Of a DNA stretch of 7,027 bases, positions 6,801-7,027 are shown one piece after another. This DNA comes from Flavobacteriales bacterium. GTDB taxonomy: Bacteria > Bacteroidota > Bacteroidia > Flavobacteriales_D > Sanyastnellaceae. The notes under the pieces were generated by a model that had not been told where the DNA came from, did not search any database, and was given only the letters and a program-made list of their open reading frames with translations. Position numbers and translations under genes: made by a program. The DNA is taken from contig JAIYCK010000347.1 in NCBI GenBank assembly GCA_027488055.1, positions 1 through 7,027 of the forward strand, in the 5' to 3' direction. Numbering within the stretch: the stretch's first letter is position 1; each line of letters begins with the position of its first letter.

Positions 6801-7027
6801 GGTGGAACCATGCCAATCCAAAGCTGGTACAAAAGTGATTTCTCCGCTTGCAGCAGTAAGCGAATAAGTGCCATGTACATTGATCATGGTTGTTTGTTGA
6901 CCGGGCTGCGAAGGATCCAAATCAATCGTGGTGTGGTCGATCACCCCATCGTCGTCAATATCGTTGGCCGTGATCCCCACCAGAGTCATCGGTGTATCTT
7001 CGATTCCCATGAAGTCATCGTTCAATG
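3882..7027 (-). CDS. Large T9SS-secreted surface protein with cadherin/Ig-like repeats, C-terminal part (5' end outside window)
   Basis: The frame is open through the right edge, so the N-terminus and signal peptide are missing; the codon at 7025 is TTG (Leu), not a supported start. Counting from there, 1,047 residues are visible. Residues 1-533 hold five cadherin/Ig-like repeats of ~108 residues (Big_9-like), with acidic NDxDxxG loops and W-x-x-D-x-x-T-G-x-I strands. Residues 534-593 are a His/Ser/Thr-rich linker. Residues 594-690 resemble an SdrD-B or carboxypeptidase-regulatory domain (GSAYYDANRNCNREQNE, then GTDASGAFAI). Residues 690-812 look DUF11-like. Residues 815-950 fit DUF7619 (TTQFQNTGILTAQTLHIENT, then NKATLYFDRAEPIATNEV). 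Residues 958-1047 are a T9SS type A sorting domain. The protein is expected to cross the inner membrane by Sec and the outer membrane by T9SS, then be released or anchored. An adhesin or matrix role is an inference from the repeats. No catalytic domain is visible. The gene ends in TGA, 105 bases before the next start. Confidence 0.9.
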   Translation of the reverse strand, partial: LNDDFMGIEDTPMTLVGITANDIDDDGVIDHTTIDLDPSQPGQQTTMINVHGTYSLTAASGEITFVPALDWHGSTSITYTVMDDNGYTSNVAYIYIVISETLDAPVAMDDFGYGTEDDPYINVNMVHNNDYDPEGQGFIVGSIDINPMTLDQDTYYEDVNGVWMVDLGYGIISFFPNPDFNGTAVIGYTIVGFTNMLSNVAMVYIEVQPSNDAPVAYTNSALVNTGLVGFLPTVVADDIDLENNIQISTIDLDPTTPGLQASIVTTDGLWTADLNTGDVTLNANAGFSGTTSIMYVVSDSLGLTSNQAALTVHLLSSNNTPNAIGDQVLGTEDASLILIPTVANNDTDTDGNEQLVISSIDIDTITAGQQIALANTYGNWTVDITTGSISYIPLANFTGIAELWYTIKDVGGLVSAPAQITVQVAPEDDNPVASADSTTTQMDVVCFIENILANDFDLENNIDSSTVDLNLELAGIQYVYTNSYGEWEYILADEKVQYTPPPGFIGLAVHEYTVQDMNGMRALPAPLYVDVQAIIPPNNAPIPNHLHHAQLSPIQSTWNTSETTRYTQAADSSEHLLNASVYSHIQHSTHTDAKLILVKGSAYYDANRNCNREQNEQTIAHMHINVNNGLQLIGTDASGAFAIPMQAGRHTIQGFNNAYWKNACTDAFDVTDSIGYVPLLDVPFVPLVEGFDLVPRIAGLAWEHNSTRATTITIENLGTMEATNSTLRVAYPEGVSIIDANIPWSYQDDQEYVWELGAIPLSSSFQIKLIDAVSHSTQVGTFLRVNASLTSEGMDLSNHNNSVFLDREIVPALSSNVIQVSPKGEGMLGLIDRDQTLTYTTQFQNTGILTAQTLHIENTLPTNLNIERLEMIGATSDYSYILTDQRHLTICFQDIALPSAVLSSLESQGAISYRIRAASSAPIGEAIENKATLYFDRAEPIATNEVLNTLRSASEEAANQLKIWPNPASDILHIGLEASPIEGKTNPSLTMVEITDIKGQVVLSSQETSVQQLDFSTMELRPGQYQVRVFDDLGEVHYGRFVVSHHD
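3885..4154 (-). other. Type IX secretion C-terminal sorting domain (type A, TIGR04183-like)
   Basis: These last ~90 residues (958-1047 of the visible protein) have the hallmark order of a Por/T9SS sorting domain. They open with LKIWPNPASDILHI (961-974), continue with a central VEITDIKGQVVLSS (992-1005), then the L-x-P-G-x-Y-x-V-R-V turn (1020-1029) and end with YGRFVVSHHD. In known cargo this domain is recognised at the outer membrane and usually removed on export. It is what marks the whole protein as extracellular. Confidence 0.93.
5427..7025 (-). repeat. Five tandem cadherin/Ig-like domains of about 108 residues
   Basis: The units lie at about 6726-7025 (cut at its start by the window edge), 6402-6722, 6081-6395, 5751-6071 and 5427-5741. 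The acidic loop recurs with near-constant spacing: ANDIDDDG (20), NNDYDPEG (128), ADDIDLEN (236), NNDTDTDG (344) and ANDFDLEN (453). Each unit also has an S/T-x-[IV]-D-[IL] strand, a (Y/W)-x-x-D strand near its middle and a Y-x-[VI]-x-D-x-x-G strand near its end. The acidic loops could bind Ca2+ between domains, as in cadherins; that is inferred. Copies are diverged, with only short stretches of clear DNA identity. Confidence 0.9.

Overview
The window reads as a piece of a Bacteroidota chromosome, probably from the Flavobacteriales or Sphingobacteriia/Saprospiria side; I cannot place it more finely. Three things support this: a type IX secretion (T9SS) C-terminal sorting domain, a DUF4271 membrane protein next to hemD, and a Bacteroidota-type promoter (TTG ... 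TAnnTTTG). Gene density is high, with no gap longer than about 105 bases between genes. I see no tRNA, rRNA, CRISPR array, insertion sequence or phage gene.

Layout from left to right. (1) Bases 1-660, plus strand: the C-terminal end of an AddA/RecB-like helicase-nuclease. It is cut by the window edge just inside helicase motif VI and carries a complete-looking PD-(D/E)XK nuclease domain. (2) Bases 704-3776, minus strand: a compact three-gene block. In transcription order it holds an RsuA/RluB-family rRNA pseudouridine synthase with a very long repetitive Arg/Ser-rich N-terminal tail, a six-helix DUF4271 membrane protein that starts 3 bases after the synthase stop, and uroporphyrinogen-III synthase (hemD). 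A promoter for the block lies in the 105-base gap at 3777-3881. It lies between the annotated start and a longer in-frame TTG start, which argues for the ATG at 3776. (3) Bases 3882-7027, minus strand: the C-terminal 1,047 residues of a large secreted or surface protein, cut by the right edge. It has five cadherin/Ig-like repeats of about 108 residues, a His/Ser/Thr-rich linker, an SdrD-B-like (prealbumin-like) domain, a DUF11-like region, a DUF7619-like domain and a T9SS type A sorting domain.

The parts do not form one pathway. The left gene belongs to DNA repair and is convergent with the block. The middle block joins RNA modification, an uncharacterised membrane protein and tetrapyrrole synthesis. 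The right gene is a T9SS cargo whose secretion machinery is not in the window. I do not find a clearly new defence or mobile system. The points most worth a second look are the nested 105-base repeat in the pseudouridine synthase tail, the alternating repeat types in the surface protein, and the DUF4271-hemD linkage.
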